Origin: Niabella sp.
GTDB taxonomy: Bacteria; Bacteroidota; Bacteroidia; Chitinophagales; Chitinophagaceae
Direction of reading: 5' to 3'
DNA length: 64,000 bases
NCBI RefSeq assembly: GCF_030150205.1
Contig: NZ_JASLGT010000002.1
Location: 310,001 to 374,000, forward strand
Shown: positions 1 through 9,003 of the stretch, one piece after another
Position numbering within the stretch: position 1 is the stretch's first letter
Layout: every line of letters starts with the position of its first letter
Position numbers and translations under genes: made by a program
The notes under the pieces: generated by a model
The model's input: only the letters and a program-made list of their open reading frames with translations
Told to the model about the DNA's origin: nothing
The model's database searches: none

Positions 1-735
1 CAATGGGATTGGTATACCGGTGTCATTATCTGGAAGACGCAAAACCCCTGGACGGCGCTTCGTGGGCAGATGTATGATTATTACCTGGATCCCAATGCCT
101 GTCTGTATGGCCTGCGTACCGGTAACCAACCCTTGCATGGGATGTTCAATTTTGGGGATAGCTCAGTTTATATCGCGAATAACACCTGGGAAAAGAAAGA
201 CAACCTGATGCTGGTGATAAAAGCCTTTAATATGGAGGGGAAGGAACACCTGATCACACAGGTTTTTTGTGAAGCCATTCCTCAAAATGCAAAACGGATC
301 ATGTCGGTAAAAGAGGCCATTAAAAAAATGGGAGCTGCAGAAGGTCTGTTTTTAACAATACAGTTACTGGATGCGGACAAAACAATGATTGATGAAAATA
401 CTTATTGGCTGCCGGATCAAAACGGCAACTATACGGGACTGAATCAAATGCCTTCGTCCCGGGTAAGGGTTCAATGTAAGAAGATCGCAGACGGAAAGAT
501 CGATGTGCTGCTTGAGAACCCCGAAGGTGCGCCGCTGGCATTTTTCAACCGGCTTTCTGTTATCAACACTCAAACCGGCAAACGCCTGCTGCCTTCATTT
601 TATAGCGATAATTATGTAACCGTACTTCCCGGTACACGGAAAGAAATACAGATCACTTATCCCAAAAGCGCACCGGATATAGCTGTGTCCGTATTCGGAT
701 GGAATTTAAAAGAACAACGGGTTTCCATAAACTAA
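1..735 (+). CDS. Glycoside hydrolase family 2 protein, C-terminal part (partial)
   Basis: Carboxy-terminal 244 codons of a glycosidase; the reading frame is open from base 1 and the gene begins before the window. The first residues (QWDWYTGVIIWKTQNPW, TALRGQMYDYY, NQPLHGMFN) resemble the end of the catalytic barrel of GH2 beta-mannosidase and exo-beta-glucosaminidase type enzymes, where a W-x-TQNPW-x-x-LRGQ-x-YDY stretch precedes the Ig-like domains. The remaining roughly 180 residues are beta-rich, as expected for the C-terminal Ig-like domains. The substrate cannot be assigned without the catalytic acid and nucleophile, which lie upstream. It converges on the glycosyltransferase gene on the opposite strand across a 231-base spacer in which no clear terminator was seen. 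Assignment to GH2 is confident; the exact activity is open. Confidence 0.8.
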   Translation, partial: QWDWYTGVIIWKTQNPWTALRGQMYDYYLDPNACLYGLRTGNQPLHGMFNFGDSSVYIANNTWEKKDNLMLVIKAFNMEGKEHLITQVFCEAIPQNAKRIMSVKEAIKKMGAAEGLFLTIQLLDADKTMIDENTYWLPDQNGNYTGLNQMPSSRVRVQCKKIADGKIDVLLENPEGAPLAFFNRLSVINTQTGKRLLPSFYSDNYVTVLPGTRKEIQITYPKSAPDIAVSVFGWNLKEQRVSIN

Positions 736-966
736 CCTGGGGGATACACAACAATCAGACAGGAGTTGATTACGGCTTGTTAAACGAGGCGTGCGCTTTA
801 GCAATGGCGATGATGGTTCATTATAACGGCCATGCTGAATGATGATTGTTGCTGTACAGCATGAACCCTGTATGCAGGGGCAAAGGAAGTTTCCATTATT
901 GCCCATGCTTATAGAATCCATTAACCATACAGGAATTACAATGCCTGCAAATTTGGGCAGTAATTT

Positions 967-2586
967 TTATTTTTTCAAAGGGTTCATGCATTGTAAAACA
1001 AATATTGTATCGGCCGGTTTTTTTGAAAGCCGCCAGGAGGGGCGTCCAAAGCTGGTATAATACATGCTGAATCCTTTGTTTACCGAAAAATAGGTAAGCG
1101 GCGTTACTTCATCGCCCCATATTTTCGCCAGCAGCCGTACCGGAAGATCGGCGTCGATGTGATGATGGGTAGTGCCGGTGGCTGCAACGATATAATCTCC
1201 GGGGCGCACCTTGGAACGGTTCAAGCTATATTCAATCATCCCGTTCTGCTTTGCATACCATTGCCATCCGCCTGTGCCGGTTGCCCATACTTTGCTATTG
1301 TGGGGCATGCCTTTCATAATACGGGCTGCTGTGCTGCGATAAAAATCGGCATATTGCCAGTCTGAAATGCCCAGCAGTATACTGAGCATCAGGGATGCTA
1401 CTACTAGGCTTGAGCGTAAACCGGTTTTACAACGCGAAATAGCCGGCGCCGATAATAGCAAAATCAGGGGAATGATTAATAATAAATGCCGGGGCGCCAT
1501 AAACGGGGCAAATAAAACAAGGAACACAGAAACCGCCCCCATAATGATCAGCAATGTAGCTTCGTCGGCTATAATAAAGCCGGTCCATTTTTTTTGCTTT
1601 AAGGAATGGTAGCCGATCCGTAAAATTGCGATGATAATGATCAGTCCGTTTACAAAAAAAACGATCTCCAAAAAACGTTTCAATTGGACTTCATAGGATC
1701 CCATTATATAAGAGGAAAACAGAACGATCTGTATGAATAAGAACAAAGAGATGTACACCCAATAGCTGTTTAACCGTCCTTTAAGAAGATCGTTGAACAA
1801 CAGGATGCCGAAAGGTGCAATACAACCCAGGCAGGAAAAATAAGACCATAGAAGATTCCACCGGCTAAAGGCCGGCGTTGTACTTCTATCCAAAATATGA
1901 ATACTCCCAAATTCCCAGTAATTCCATAATGACCATGCAACCAACAGTCCGGCGGGTATTAAAAGGAGTTGCAGCTTACGGTACTGTTTCCTGAATATAA
2001 ACAGGACAAAAATAGCGGCAACCACGGGCAGGAATATGTACTTTGTGACACAGCCTGCAGCCAATAGGCACATGGCAATAATATAGTGCCGGAACTGGTT
2101 GGTTTTATTGGCTAATGAAAGGTAATATAAAACACCTAAAAGCAATGCCAGCACCGGTACATCGGTCATTAAATTCTGATTAACGACAAAGGCCGGACAA
2201 AGCCCTAGCAATGCTAATAAAAAAAGAGATTTACCAGCGTCGTATAATATTGCCGTTTTATAGAACCAGTAGAGCGCTAAAAATGAGAACAGCGCAATCA
2301 GCAGGTGAAGTCCTATCTCATTAAATCCGAAAATCAGTGACATACCGGCAATCATATAAAACAACAACGGGGGTTGGTTGCCCGTGTGTATAGGCGTGGC
2401 CTCCGGTTTGTCCCACCGGATCATACCAGACATGGGTCTCAGCGGATCCTTAAGTATGTGCTGGGCAGCTTCCAGGTGAAAGGTATCATCCACATGAAAA
2501 GCTTTGTTAATATTAATGGCGGTTAAAAGCAGCCAAATGCCCATCAGCAATAGTATGGGTTTTTTCAAAAGTCGTTGTATCATCAT
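967..2586 (-). CDS. Family 39-type membrane glycosyltransferase (dolichyl-phosphate-mannose mannosyltransferase superfamily)
   Basis: Polytopic inner-membrane protein of 539 residues with about ten to twelve hydrophobic segments, beginning with one right after the start (RLLKKPILLLMGIWLLL). The arrangement of a short N-terminal helix, a first loop containing HVDDTFHLEAAQHI and GNQPPLLFY, then closely spaced helices and a soluble C-terminal tail, is that of PMT_2/GT39 glycosyltransferases that move sugars from polyprenyl-phosphate donors to lipid or protein on the periplasmic side. In the first loop the acidic pair DD occupies the usual catalytic position. The ATG at 2584-2586 is chosen because the frame continues upstream only through a TTG and a stretch without protein character. 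It stands alone, followed on the same strand (upstream) by the acyl-CoA ligase gene. The acceptor is unknown. Confidence 0.72.
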   Translation of the reverse strand: MMIQRLLKKPILLLMGIWLLLTAININKAFHVDDTFHLEAAQHILKDPLRPMSGMIRWDKPEATPIHTGNQPPLLFYMIAGMSLIFGFNEIGLHLLIALFSFLALYWFYKTAILYDAGKSLFLLALLGLCPAFVVNQNLMTDVPVLALLLGVLYYLSLANKTNQFRHYIIAMCLLAAGCVTKYIFLPVVAAIFVLFIFRKQYRKLQLLLIPAGLLVAWSLWNYWEFGSIHILDRSTTPAFSRWNLLWSYFSCLGCIAPFGILLFNDLLKGRLNSYWVYISLFLFIQIVLFSSYIMGSYEVQLKRFLEIVFFVNGLIIIIAILRIGYHSLKQKKWTGFIIADEATLLIIMGAVSVFLVLFAPFMAPRHLLLIIPLILLLSAPAISRCKTGLRSSLVVASLMLSILLGISDWQYADFYRSTAARIMKGMPHNSKVWATGTGGWQWYAKQNGMIEYSLNRSKVRPGDYIVAATGTTHHHIDADLPVRLLAKIWGDEVTPLTYFSVNKGFSMYYTSFGRPSWRLSKKPADTIFVLQCMNPLKK

Positions 2587-2762
2587 TGTTTTGGGTCCCG
2601 GCAAAGTTGCCCAAAAAATGGATAGCTGAACGGTTGTGCAAGCAAATAAGCGACGAACGACGATATTCGTTGATGAACAGTGAGGTTGTATCGTTACCGG
2701 TGTAAACAGGAACAATAATCAGGCATGAAATTTAGCAAACCCACCCAATGACAGCGGTGGCA

Positions 2763-4541
2763 TCAACCATAAATAGCGTCAATCTCTTTTTTGAATTTTT
2801 CGAGGATCACCTTTCGCTTCAGACTCAGTTTGGGCGTCATTTCACCGGTATCCACACTCCATTCCTGTGGAAGCAGCGCAAATTTTTTGACCTGCTCAAT
2901 ATGGTTGAAATTGACATTGTGATGATCGATCACCGATCGGAAAAGCTCATGGACCTTCGGGTTCTTGGCAATTTCTTCATTACTGCCGGCTTCTATTTTT
3001 TGTTCCTGCATCCAGTCCTTTACGGCATGGAAAGCCGGAACGATGAGTGCACTAACGAATTTTTTATCATTGCCCACCACCATGATCTGCTCAATGAATT
3101 TGCTTTCTTTCATCTTGTTCTCGATCGGCTGTGGTGCTACATATTTTCCTCCGCTGGTTTTGAACAACTCTTTTTTGCGATCGGTAATCTTGAGATAGCG
3201 GCTATCGATCCATTCCCCGATATCGCCCGTACAAAGCCACCCATCCTTAATTACCTCAGCGGTTAACTCCGGGTGTTTATAATACCCCTGCATTACGCAA
3301 AGACTTTTGGCCAGTATCTCCCCGTCTTCTGCAAGTTTCACTTCTATGCCGTCAATGGCAGGCCCCACCGTTCCTATATAATTATCTTCTTTACGGTTTA
3401 CGCAGATCACCGGGCTGTGTTCTGTAGGGCCGTATCCTTCAAAAACCGGGATACCGGCGGCGTTAAAAATACGCAATAGTTTTTCCGGCGCTGCTGCTCC
3501 ACCGGTAATGATAAATTTGATCCGGCCTCCCAGCGCATCCCGCCACTTGCTGAACACCAGCTTCCGGGCAAGGCTGAGTTTCCAGTTATAAAAAGCGCCT
3601 CTGTTAATCCGGTTATCGTATTGTGTGCCCAGGTTAACGCTCCAGTAGAACAACGCTTTTTTTATCCCTTTAAGCTCTTTGCCTTTGAGCATGATCCGCT
3701 CATATACTTTTTCCAGCAGTCGCGGAACCGTCGTAAACCCATCGGGTTTAATTTCTCTTAAATTATCGGCAATGGTTTCCATGCTCTCCGCATAGTAGAT
3801 GCCAATACCGCTAAAAAGATAAATATAGGTGATCGTTTTTTCAAAGATATGATTGAGCGGCAAAAAGCTTAATGTTTTGGTCTGAGGCTGATCTTCAAAA
3901 GGGAAACTGGCTTTTGAAAAATAAACATTGCTAACAATATTTTCATGGCTCAGCATAACACCTTTTGGAGTGCCGGTGGTACCTGAAGTATAGATGATCG
4001 TGGCCGTATGCCGGGGGCTGATCGTTGCCTTAACGGAAGCCAGCCGGGCCTCTGATGCTTCGGTAAGTGGTGCGAACAGTTCTGAATAATGGCGGGCACC
4101 GTCAATTTGGTCAAACGTATAAATCTCCTGCAGGAACGCACTTTTGACCGACTGTACTTTTTCCAATAGCTCCCGGTTGCTGACAAAAATAAATTTGGCC
4201 TGGGATTCGTTTAAGATAAATTCCAGCTCATGCGGATTGGTGGTAGGATAGATCGGTATCAGTATAGCACCCGTCTGCTGTACAGCGAGATCCGTAAATA
4301 CCCATTCCGGCCGGTTCTGGCTGATGATAGCGATCTTATCGCTTTCTTCGGCAGACTGATCCATTCCCCGTACCCCTTTTTCGATGAGGCCAAGCGAAAG
4401 CTGGTTAACGGTATGGCTGACCACTTCAGTGGAGAAGGATTTCCAGCTGCCATCGATTTTGGCAGTTAACATATCGGGTTTGGGAAAATGCTTTAACTGG
4501 TGGGCAATCGCATCAAACAACCTGTAAGCGGGGAACGTCAT
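2763..4541 (-). CDS. Long-chain acyl-CoA synthetase (AMP-forming)
   Basis: Member of the ANL superfamily, 592 residues, activating fatty acids with ATP and CoA to acyl-CoA in the cytoplasm or at the inner membrane face. The P-loop-like motif TIIYTSGTTGTPKGVML lies near residue 175, the adenine-binding motif FEGYGPTEHSPVI near residue 370, and WLCTGDIG and LKITDRKKELFKTSGGKYV (hinge and C-terminal catalytic Lys region) near residues 440-470. The size and these motifs fit long-chain rather than acetyl-CoA ligases. It lies downstream of the TPR-protein gene on the same strand, but a terminator separates the two, so it is probably transcribed separately. No fatty-acid degradation genes are adjacent. 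The chain-length preference cannot be read from sequence. Confidence 0.9.
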   Translation of the reverse strand: MTFPAYRLFDAIAHQLKHFPKPDMLTAKIDGSWKSFSTEVVSHTVNQLSLGLIEKGVRGMDQSAEESDKIAIISQNRPEWVFTDLAVQQTGAILIPIYPTTNPHELEFILNESQAKFIFVSNRELLEKVQSVKSAFLQEIYTFDQIDGARHYSELFAPLTEASEARLASVKATISPRHTATIIYTSGTTGTPKGVMLSHENIVSNVYFSKASFPFEDQPQTKTLSFLPLNHIFEKTITYIYLFSGIGIYYAESMETIADNLREIKPDGFTTVPRLLEKVYERIMLKGKELKGIKKALFYWSVNLGTQYDNRINRGAFYNWKLSLARKLVFSKWRDALGGRIKFIITGGAAAPEKLLRIFNAAGIPVFEGYGPTEHSPVICVNRKEDNYIGTVGPAIDGIEVKLAEDGEILAKSLCVMQGYYKHPELTAEVIKDGWLCTGDIGEWIDSRYLKITDRKKELFKTSGGKYVAPQPIENKMKESKFIEQIMVVGNDKKFVSALIVPAFHAVKDWMQEQKIEAGSNEEIAKNPKVHELFRSVIDHHNVNFNHIEQVKKFALLPQEWSVDTGEMTPKLSLKRKVILEKFKKEIDAIYG

Positions 4542-4590
4542 GAGCTGTTATTTAAATTCTAATATACAATTTAAGAAAAATCTACCGAAT

Positions 4591-4618
4591 AAAAAACCAC
4601 TCCGGTGAAGAAGTGGTT
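4591..4618 (-). terminator. Intrinsic terminator after the TPR-protein gene
   Basis: Inverted arms AACCACT (4595-4601) and AGTGGTT (4612-4618) with a run of six A on the plus strand at 4591-4596, which is a T run on the minus strand. It lies 24 bases beyond the stop of the minus-strand TPR gene and before the acyl-CoA ligase start. Confidence 0.7.
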
Positions 4619-4641
4619 GTACATACTGTTATACAAAAGGA

Positions 4642-5658
4642 TTATTTCCGGTTAGAGTAAACCTGTCCTGCCGGCATTTTAAAGATCCTTGATTTATGAA
4701 ACTCTGTAAATTTATCATATACCTCTTTATTGTTGCCGGCCCAGGTTTCAAAGGCTGATTGATTATTGGCCGGGCCAAACATCCATTGGTTGTAGGCGTC
4801 AAAAATACCGTCCCGCATTAGTTGCTGATGGTATTCAAATAACCGGTAGGGATATTTTTTATTGTAGTTATTGATCCAATCCAGTACAAAACGCGTGCGG
4901 ATCATAGCCAGGGTTTCTGGGGTGAGCCCCTGTGCTGTAATGCCCGATTGACGGCCAAAGGTTTCCAGAACCGCCTTGGCAAACGGATTTTTTGTATTTG
5001 CAGCCATTTGGGTAAGATTGCCGGAGAAAAGATCTTTATACGCATCCAGCACCATTTTTTTGATATTGGCCGATTTAGGATTCAGGCTTTCCATATTGGC
5101 ATAGATCTCCCCGTAAAGGATGGCCCATATTTTTCCTTCCGGTTGTTTAAAATAGTATACCGCGGCATTATAGTAGTTTCCGCTGTAGGAGGGGGCCATC
5201 TCCATTCCTTTTTCCCACATATTGATCGCAGCTCCGCCATTCTTCATTACTTCCAGTACTTCTCCATACTCGCTGTAAAGAGGACCCTGATTGGGGAATT
5301 TTTCAATAGCTGTCTTGTAGATCTTTTCTGCTTCTTTGCCGTTATCAGTACCACGGTAAAGTGTTCCAGCAAGCTGGTAGGTAGCTACATCCGCCTTCTC
5401 CGACGCAAGCAGGGGTTTAATGATCTCCAGTCCTTTCAGATAGTCTTTTTTGTAGTAATAAGCCAGTGCCAGGTCTTTTTGAACATCCGTATTATTCTTG
5501 TCTGCCTGTGCCGCTTTGTTCAGCACCAGGAGGGCGTTATCCATATCACCGGACATCATAAATTTTCGTGCATTTTCACGCATGCTCGCAATCTGGTCCT
5601 GTCCGAATGCCATAACGGTTCCCATTAAAAAAAGGCCCGCGGTAAAGATCTTCTTCAT
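4642..5658 (-). CDS. Exported tetratricopeptide-repeat protein
   Basis: Protein of 338 residues with a clean signal peptide (MKKIFTAGLFLMGTVMAFGQ), so periplasmic or outer-membrane associated. TPR-type helical pairs fill the first half (residues about 25-200), for example LVLNKAAQADKNNTDVQ and YKTAIEKFPNQGPLYSEYG. The second half, rich in aromatic residues, carries a WINNYNKKYPYRLFEYHQQ segment and shows no recognised enzyme motif. The ATG at 5656-5658 is preferred over an upstream GTG because it starts the signal peptide. TPR proteins of this kind usually act as scaffolds; nothing in the neighbourhood identifies a partner. Function is not assigned. Confidence 0.75.
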   Translation of the reverse strand: MKKIFTAGLFLMGTVMAFGQDQIASMRENARKFMMSGDMDNALLVLNKAAQADKNNTDVQKDLALAYYYKKDYLKGLEIIKPLLASEKADVATYQLAGTLYRGTDNGKEAEKIYKTAIEKFPNQGPLYSEYGEVLEVMKNGGAAINMWEKGMEMAPSYSGNYYNAAVYYFKQPEGKIWAILYGEIYANMESLNPKSANIKKMVLDAYKDLFSGNLTQMAANTKNPFAKAVLETFGRQSGITAQGLTPETLAMIRTRFVLDWINNYNKKYPYRLFEYHQQLMRDGIFDAYNQWMFGPANNQSAFETWAGNNKEVYDKFTEFHKSRIFKMPAGQVYSNRK

Positions 5659-5815
5659 TTTTGATATTTTAAGTAACTGATAAACAGCGCATTTCACTGC
5701 TTTTTGACTTATTCTGCAAAAAATAAGCCGGAAGCGCTCTTACAGGACGTAAAAATAGCGCAAAGGGTGGTAGTGGCACAATTTTAATTTTTTATAAAGG
5801 AAAGTTTCGGGAATA

Positions 5816-6175
5816 ATTTGAAAATGTGAAGATGTGGGAATGTGAAAATGTGGAAATGTGAGAATTTGAAAATGAAGATGCCGTTCCTGCTTCATGAGTT
5901 TCCTATGGCCATAGTATACAGGAAACAGGTATCATGTAACGAATACGCCAAGGGATTTTTTCGACATTCAGGTTTCCATTGCGGCCGTTGCGGATACGTT
6001 GCGTCCGTTACGTTAACTCGAACCACAGCTTTAGTTGTATTCAACAATATCTTAGAGATGCATTGCAGGCGCAATCGACGGGAATTTAAAATAAAAGAAT
6101 TTGAAAATTTGAAGATGTGAAAATGTGGGCATGACAATGCCGTTACTGTTGCATGAGCTTCTTACTGCCAATATT
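5816..6175. repeat. Simple GAAAATGTG-type arrays with a duplicated flank
   Basis: The 629-base gap between the TPR gene and the DUF1015 gene contains no convincing gene. At 5819-5880 and 6097-6133 it holds degenerate arrays built from GAAAATGTG, GAAGATGTG and GAATTTG words. Each array is followed by a similar flank: ATGCCGTTCCTGCTTCATGA from 5878 and ATGCCGTTACTGTTGCATGA from 6137, so about 75 bases are duplicated in direct orientation about 260 bases apart. The same word type recurs at 55931-55995 inside the trp operon. Confidence 0.65.
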
Positions 6176-6180
6176 CTTTA

Positions 6181-6235
6181 GAGGCTAGACATCTAATCTC
6201 TGGTATCTGGCGTCTAATATCTAACATCTTACACC
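6181..6235. repeat. Simple TCTAATATCTAACATCT-type array
   Basis: Degenerate repetition of ATCTAAT, ATCTGG and GTCTAATATCTAACATC words in the 3' flank of the DUF1015 gene. No function is apparent. Confidence 0.5.
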
Positions 6236-6287
6236 AAGCATAAAACCGGATCTGAGGTGAAACCTTAAACTTTTAAATCTGCAACCA

Positions 6288-7508
6288 TTATAATAAATGC
6301 GTCAGCAATCCGTCCCTTAGCTTGGGCTCAAACCAGGTGCTTTTGGGGGGCATCACGTTTCCGCTGTCGGCAATAGCAAACAATTGCTGAATGGTAACCG
6401 GGAAAAGGCTGAAGGCTACCTTCATGGCGCCGCTGTTTACGCGTTTTTCCAGTTCCTCCATTCCCCGGATCCCGCCTACAAAATCGATGCGCCGGTCGGT
6501 GCGCTGATCTGTTATACCAAGCAGCTTATCCAGTACGTTTTCCGTCAGTATCGAAACGTCCAGGATGCCGATCGGGTCTTCTGTGTAGGAGTGTGGCCGG
6601 CTTCGCAGCAGGTACCATTTACCTCCCAGGTACATTCCAAACTCATGCAACCGCGCTGGTTTTACCGCAGTTTCAGAAGCCGTAACTTCAAAATCTTCAT
6701 GCAGGGCTGCAATAAAGTCGCCGGTTGTATGACCATTGAGGTCGGTTACTACCCGGTTATAATCCAGGATGGCCAGTTCGGTTGCGGGAAAAATAACCGT
6801 AAGAAACCAGGCAGCCTCACTGCTTCCCGGTAGCGCCTGGTGCACTTTTGCGGCGGAAGCGGCACGATGATGCCCATCAGCAATATAAGTGGCCGGAACC
6901 TGTTCCCGGAATAATAGCGTGATCTGTTCAATAACGGGTTCGGCATCAATCACCCAAACTGTGTGCCGTATGCCATCATCCGCCAGGAAATCATATTCCG
7001 GCTGATGATTGTTTTTCCAATTGCTGATGCAGGCATCCAGCTCCGCTACATTTGCATAAGCAAGAAACACTTTACCCGTTTGCGCTTCAATGGTGCGCAT
7101 ATGGTCGATGCGGTCCTGTTCCTTTTCCGGCCGGGTGAACTCATGCTTTTTAATGCGGCCGTTTTCGTAGTCGGCAACGGCAGATGCCGCTACCAGTCCG
7201 GTCTGGCTCCGGCCATTCATGACCAATTGATAAATATAATAACAAGGCTTGGCTTCCCGGATCAGGATACCCTGCTGCTGGAAGGCCAATAAATTCGCTT
7301 TTGCTTGTTCATACACGGCGGTACTATGCACATCCGTATCCGGGGGCAGATCTACCTCCGCTTTAGTGATATGCAAAAAAGAGTATGGATTATCCCGGAC
7401 CGCTTCCCGCGCTTCTTCACTGTTCAGTACATCATAAGGGCGGGAGGCAACCCTGGACGCAAGCGCTTTCAGGGGTCTCAGGGCGGCAAAAGGTTTGATG
7501 GTCGACAT
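6288..7508 (-). CDS. DUF1015 family protein
   Basis: Cytoplasmic protein of 406 residues that aligns by eye with the DUF1015 family: an N-terminal IKPFAALRPL, ASRPYDVLN within the first 30 residues and the signature YIADGHHRAASA near residue 210. The ADGHHR motif recalls the ParB/SerK nucleotide-binding fold, and some archaeal relatives are serine kinases, but the activity of the bacterial family is not firmly established. Length is normal for the family. The gene lies 15 bases downstream of the DUF502 gene on the same strand, so the two are probably co-transcribed. In other Bacteroidota DUF1015 genes often lie near serine biosynthesis genes; none is visible here. Confidence 0.82.
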   Translation of the reverse strand: MSTIKPFAALRPLKALASRVASRPYDVLNSEEAREAVRDNPYSFLHITKAEVDLPPDTDVHSTAVYEQAKANLLAFQQQGILIREAKPCYYIYQLVMNGRSQTGLVAASAVADYENGRIKKHEFTRPEKEQDRIDHMRTIEAQTGKVFLAYANVAELDACISNWKNNHQPEYDFLADDGIRHTVWVIDAEPVIEQITLLFREQVPATYIADGHHRAASAAKVHQALPGSSEAAWFLTVIFPATELAILDYNRVVTDLNGHTTGDFIAALHEDFEVTASETAVKPARLHEFGMYLGGKWYLLRSRPHSYTEDPIGILDVSILTENVLDKLLGITDQRTDRRIDFVGGIRGMEELEKRVNSGAMKVAFSLFPVTIQQLFAIADSGNVMPPKSTWFEPKLRDGLLTHLL

Positions 7509-7523
7509 AAAATTATAGCTGGT

Positions 7524-8159
7524 TTATGATTCCCGGTTTTCCTGGGCGCTGCCGGAAGCCGGGGGATGCTGTTCCATTTCCACCACGCCACCGGTTACGG
7601 TATACTTCATAGCATCTCCGGGCGTAATGGCATCAATCAGCTGCACCCGGTTCCGGGGCAGGATATACAGTTGCCCGGCAAAATTATACGCCTGTGGTAC
7701 ATACACACCCACCATATCGGCGCCCATGTTAAACTTTGCCATTTCTTCATCGGTAATAAAACCTACGATCCAGATATCCCGGTCAAAGATATTGGCCAGT
7801 ACCGGTTTGGTAAATTTCTTTTTATCGCCGGCAAATGCACGGAAAAAGTCCTTTATAGAGGTATACAGCAGCTTAATACCTGGTGTGCGTTCCAGCCAAT
7901 GGTCAAAAAAGCTGATAACGGCCTCCATGATCAGTGAACTGCTGATCCATCCAATAAACAGGATAAACAGGATGATGGTCAAAAAACCCAGTCCGGGCAC
8001 CACCATCACAGGGCGCAACAGGTTATCTACCCAGTTAAAAAGCTGGTAAAGGATATAGATCGTAATGGTAATGGGGGCCAGGATGATCAATCCCTGGAGG
8101 AAATAACGGAATAATTTTCCCACGAGACGATCTTCTTTTTTATACTTAATTGTAGCCAT
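7524..8159 (-). CDS. DUF502 family membrane protein
   Basis: Protein of 211 residues with two transmembrane segments near residues 15-40 (LFRYFLQGLIILAPITITI) and 55-80 (VVPGLGFLTIILFILFIGW), followed by a conserved soluble region containing LLYTSIKDFFRAFAGDKKKF and VYVPQAYNFAGQLYILP. These are the hallmarks of DUF502, a widespread inner-membrane family without an established function. The ATG at 8157-8159 is preferred because the extension up to 8261 (GIFLPANRPKAQ) lacks family similarity and would run towards the divergent tetR promoter. The gene forms a probable two-gene unit with the DUF1015 gene. Confidence 0.8.
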   Translation of the reverse strand: MATIKYKKEDRLVGKLFRYFLQGLIILAPITITIYILYQLFNWVDNLLRPVMVVPGLGFLTIILFILFIGWISSSLIMEAVISFFDHWLERTPGIKLLYTSIKDFFRAFAGDKKKFTKPVLANIFDRDIWIVGFITDEEMAKFNMGADMVGVYVPQAYNFAGQLYILPRNRVQLIDAITPGDAMKYTVTGGVVEMEQHPPASGSAQENRES

Positions 8160-8312
8160 GATACCGGGCAAAAATAAAAGTTTTTGACAGTAAGTACGGC
8201 TGAGTTGTGCTTTTGGGCGGTTCGCCGGTAAAAAAATGCCATTCACCGGTATGCGTAGCATAATAATGTGTAGCGATAATAACTTCGGTTAAGTTTTTCA
8301 TGAAAAAACGCC

Positions 8313-8349
8313 GGAAACTTTAATAGTTCAAAAAGTTTCCATAGTTTCG
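8313..8349 (+). promoter_or_regulatory. Promoter and palindromic operator of the tetR-efflux operon
   Basis: Perfect 9-bp inverted arms GGAAACTTT (8313-8321) and AAAGTTTCC (8332-8340) directly precede TAGTTTCG (8342-8349), a one-mismatch version of the Bacteroidota -7 element TAnnTTTG. The tetR start codon follows at 8359. A palindrome in the promoter spacer upstream of a TetR gene is the usual autorepression layout. Confidence 0.55.
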
Positions 8350-8358
8350 CCGGGCAAA

Positions 8359-9003
8359 ATGGAAGACGAAAACGAAAATAAGGCCCATATCCGTAACCGG
8401 GCATTGCACCTCTTCATGCAATACGGTGCGCGCAGTGTAAGCATGGATGACATTGCATCGGCCGTGGGCAGCAGTAAAAAAACGATCTATCAGTATTATA
8501 CAGACAAAGATCAGCTGGTAGGGGAAGCTATCGAAATGTTGTTGCAGGACAATTGTATGCATTGCAAAACGTTTCATGACATCTCCGATAATGCCATACA
8601 GGAAGGGTTCCTGGCTATTGAACAGACTTCTGAGTTGTTCAGGAATATGAACCCTGTTCTTATGAATGATCTTAAAAAGTATCATCCCCGGGCATACAAA
8701 AAGTTTGTGGATTATAAGAATGGGTTCATTTATGATGTAATTGCCACCAACATAAAACGGGGAATCGGGGAAGGATTGTATCGTGACGATTTCAATATCG
8801 ATATTATTGCGCAGTTCCGGGTTGGGAGTATAGATGTACTTTTTATGCCGGAATTTTACAGCAGGTTAAAGGATAGCCTGTTCCAGGTACAGCTGGAGCT
8901 GTTCTATTTTTTCCTTCATGGAATGGCCACTCCCAAAGGACAGAAATTAATTGAAAAGTATAAAAAACATAAACCAAAAAATAATTCAGATGCAAAAGAT
9001 TAG
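8359..9003 (+). CDS. TetR/AcrR family transcriptional regulator
   Basis: DNA-binding repressor of 214 residues. The N-terminal helix-turn-helix spans about residues 10-55 (HLFMQYGARSVSMDDIA, SSKKTIYQYYTDKDQL), typical of TetR proteins; the remaining helices form the ligand-binding domain, which has no recognisable ligand signature. It is the first gene of the efflux operon and its last codons overlap the start of the tolC-like gene by 14 bases, so the regulator and pump are translationally linked. The palindrome just upstream suggests autoregulation. The inducer is unknown. Confidence 0.88.
   Translation: MEDENENKAHIRNRALHLFMQYGARSVSMDDIASAVGSSKKTIYQYYTDKDQLVGEAIEMLLQDNCMHCKTFHDISDNAIQEGFLAIEQTSELFRNMNPVLMNDLKKYHPRAYKKFVDYKNGFIYDVIATNIKRGIGEGLYRDDFNIDIIAQFRVGSIDVLFMPEFYSRLKDSLFQVQLELFYFFLHGMATPKGQKLIEKYKKHKPKNNSDAKD

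Noticed and set aside
4948..5628. 226-codon plus-strand frame opposite the TPR gene
   Set aside because: Opposite strand has a signal peptide and TPR repeats; this one has neither.
8320..8685. 121-codon minus-strand frame at the start of tetR
   Set aside because: Overlaps the tetR promoter and coding region; TetR has clear HTH features.
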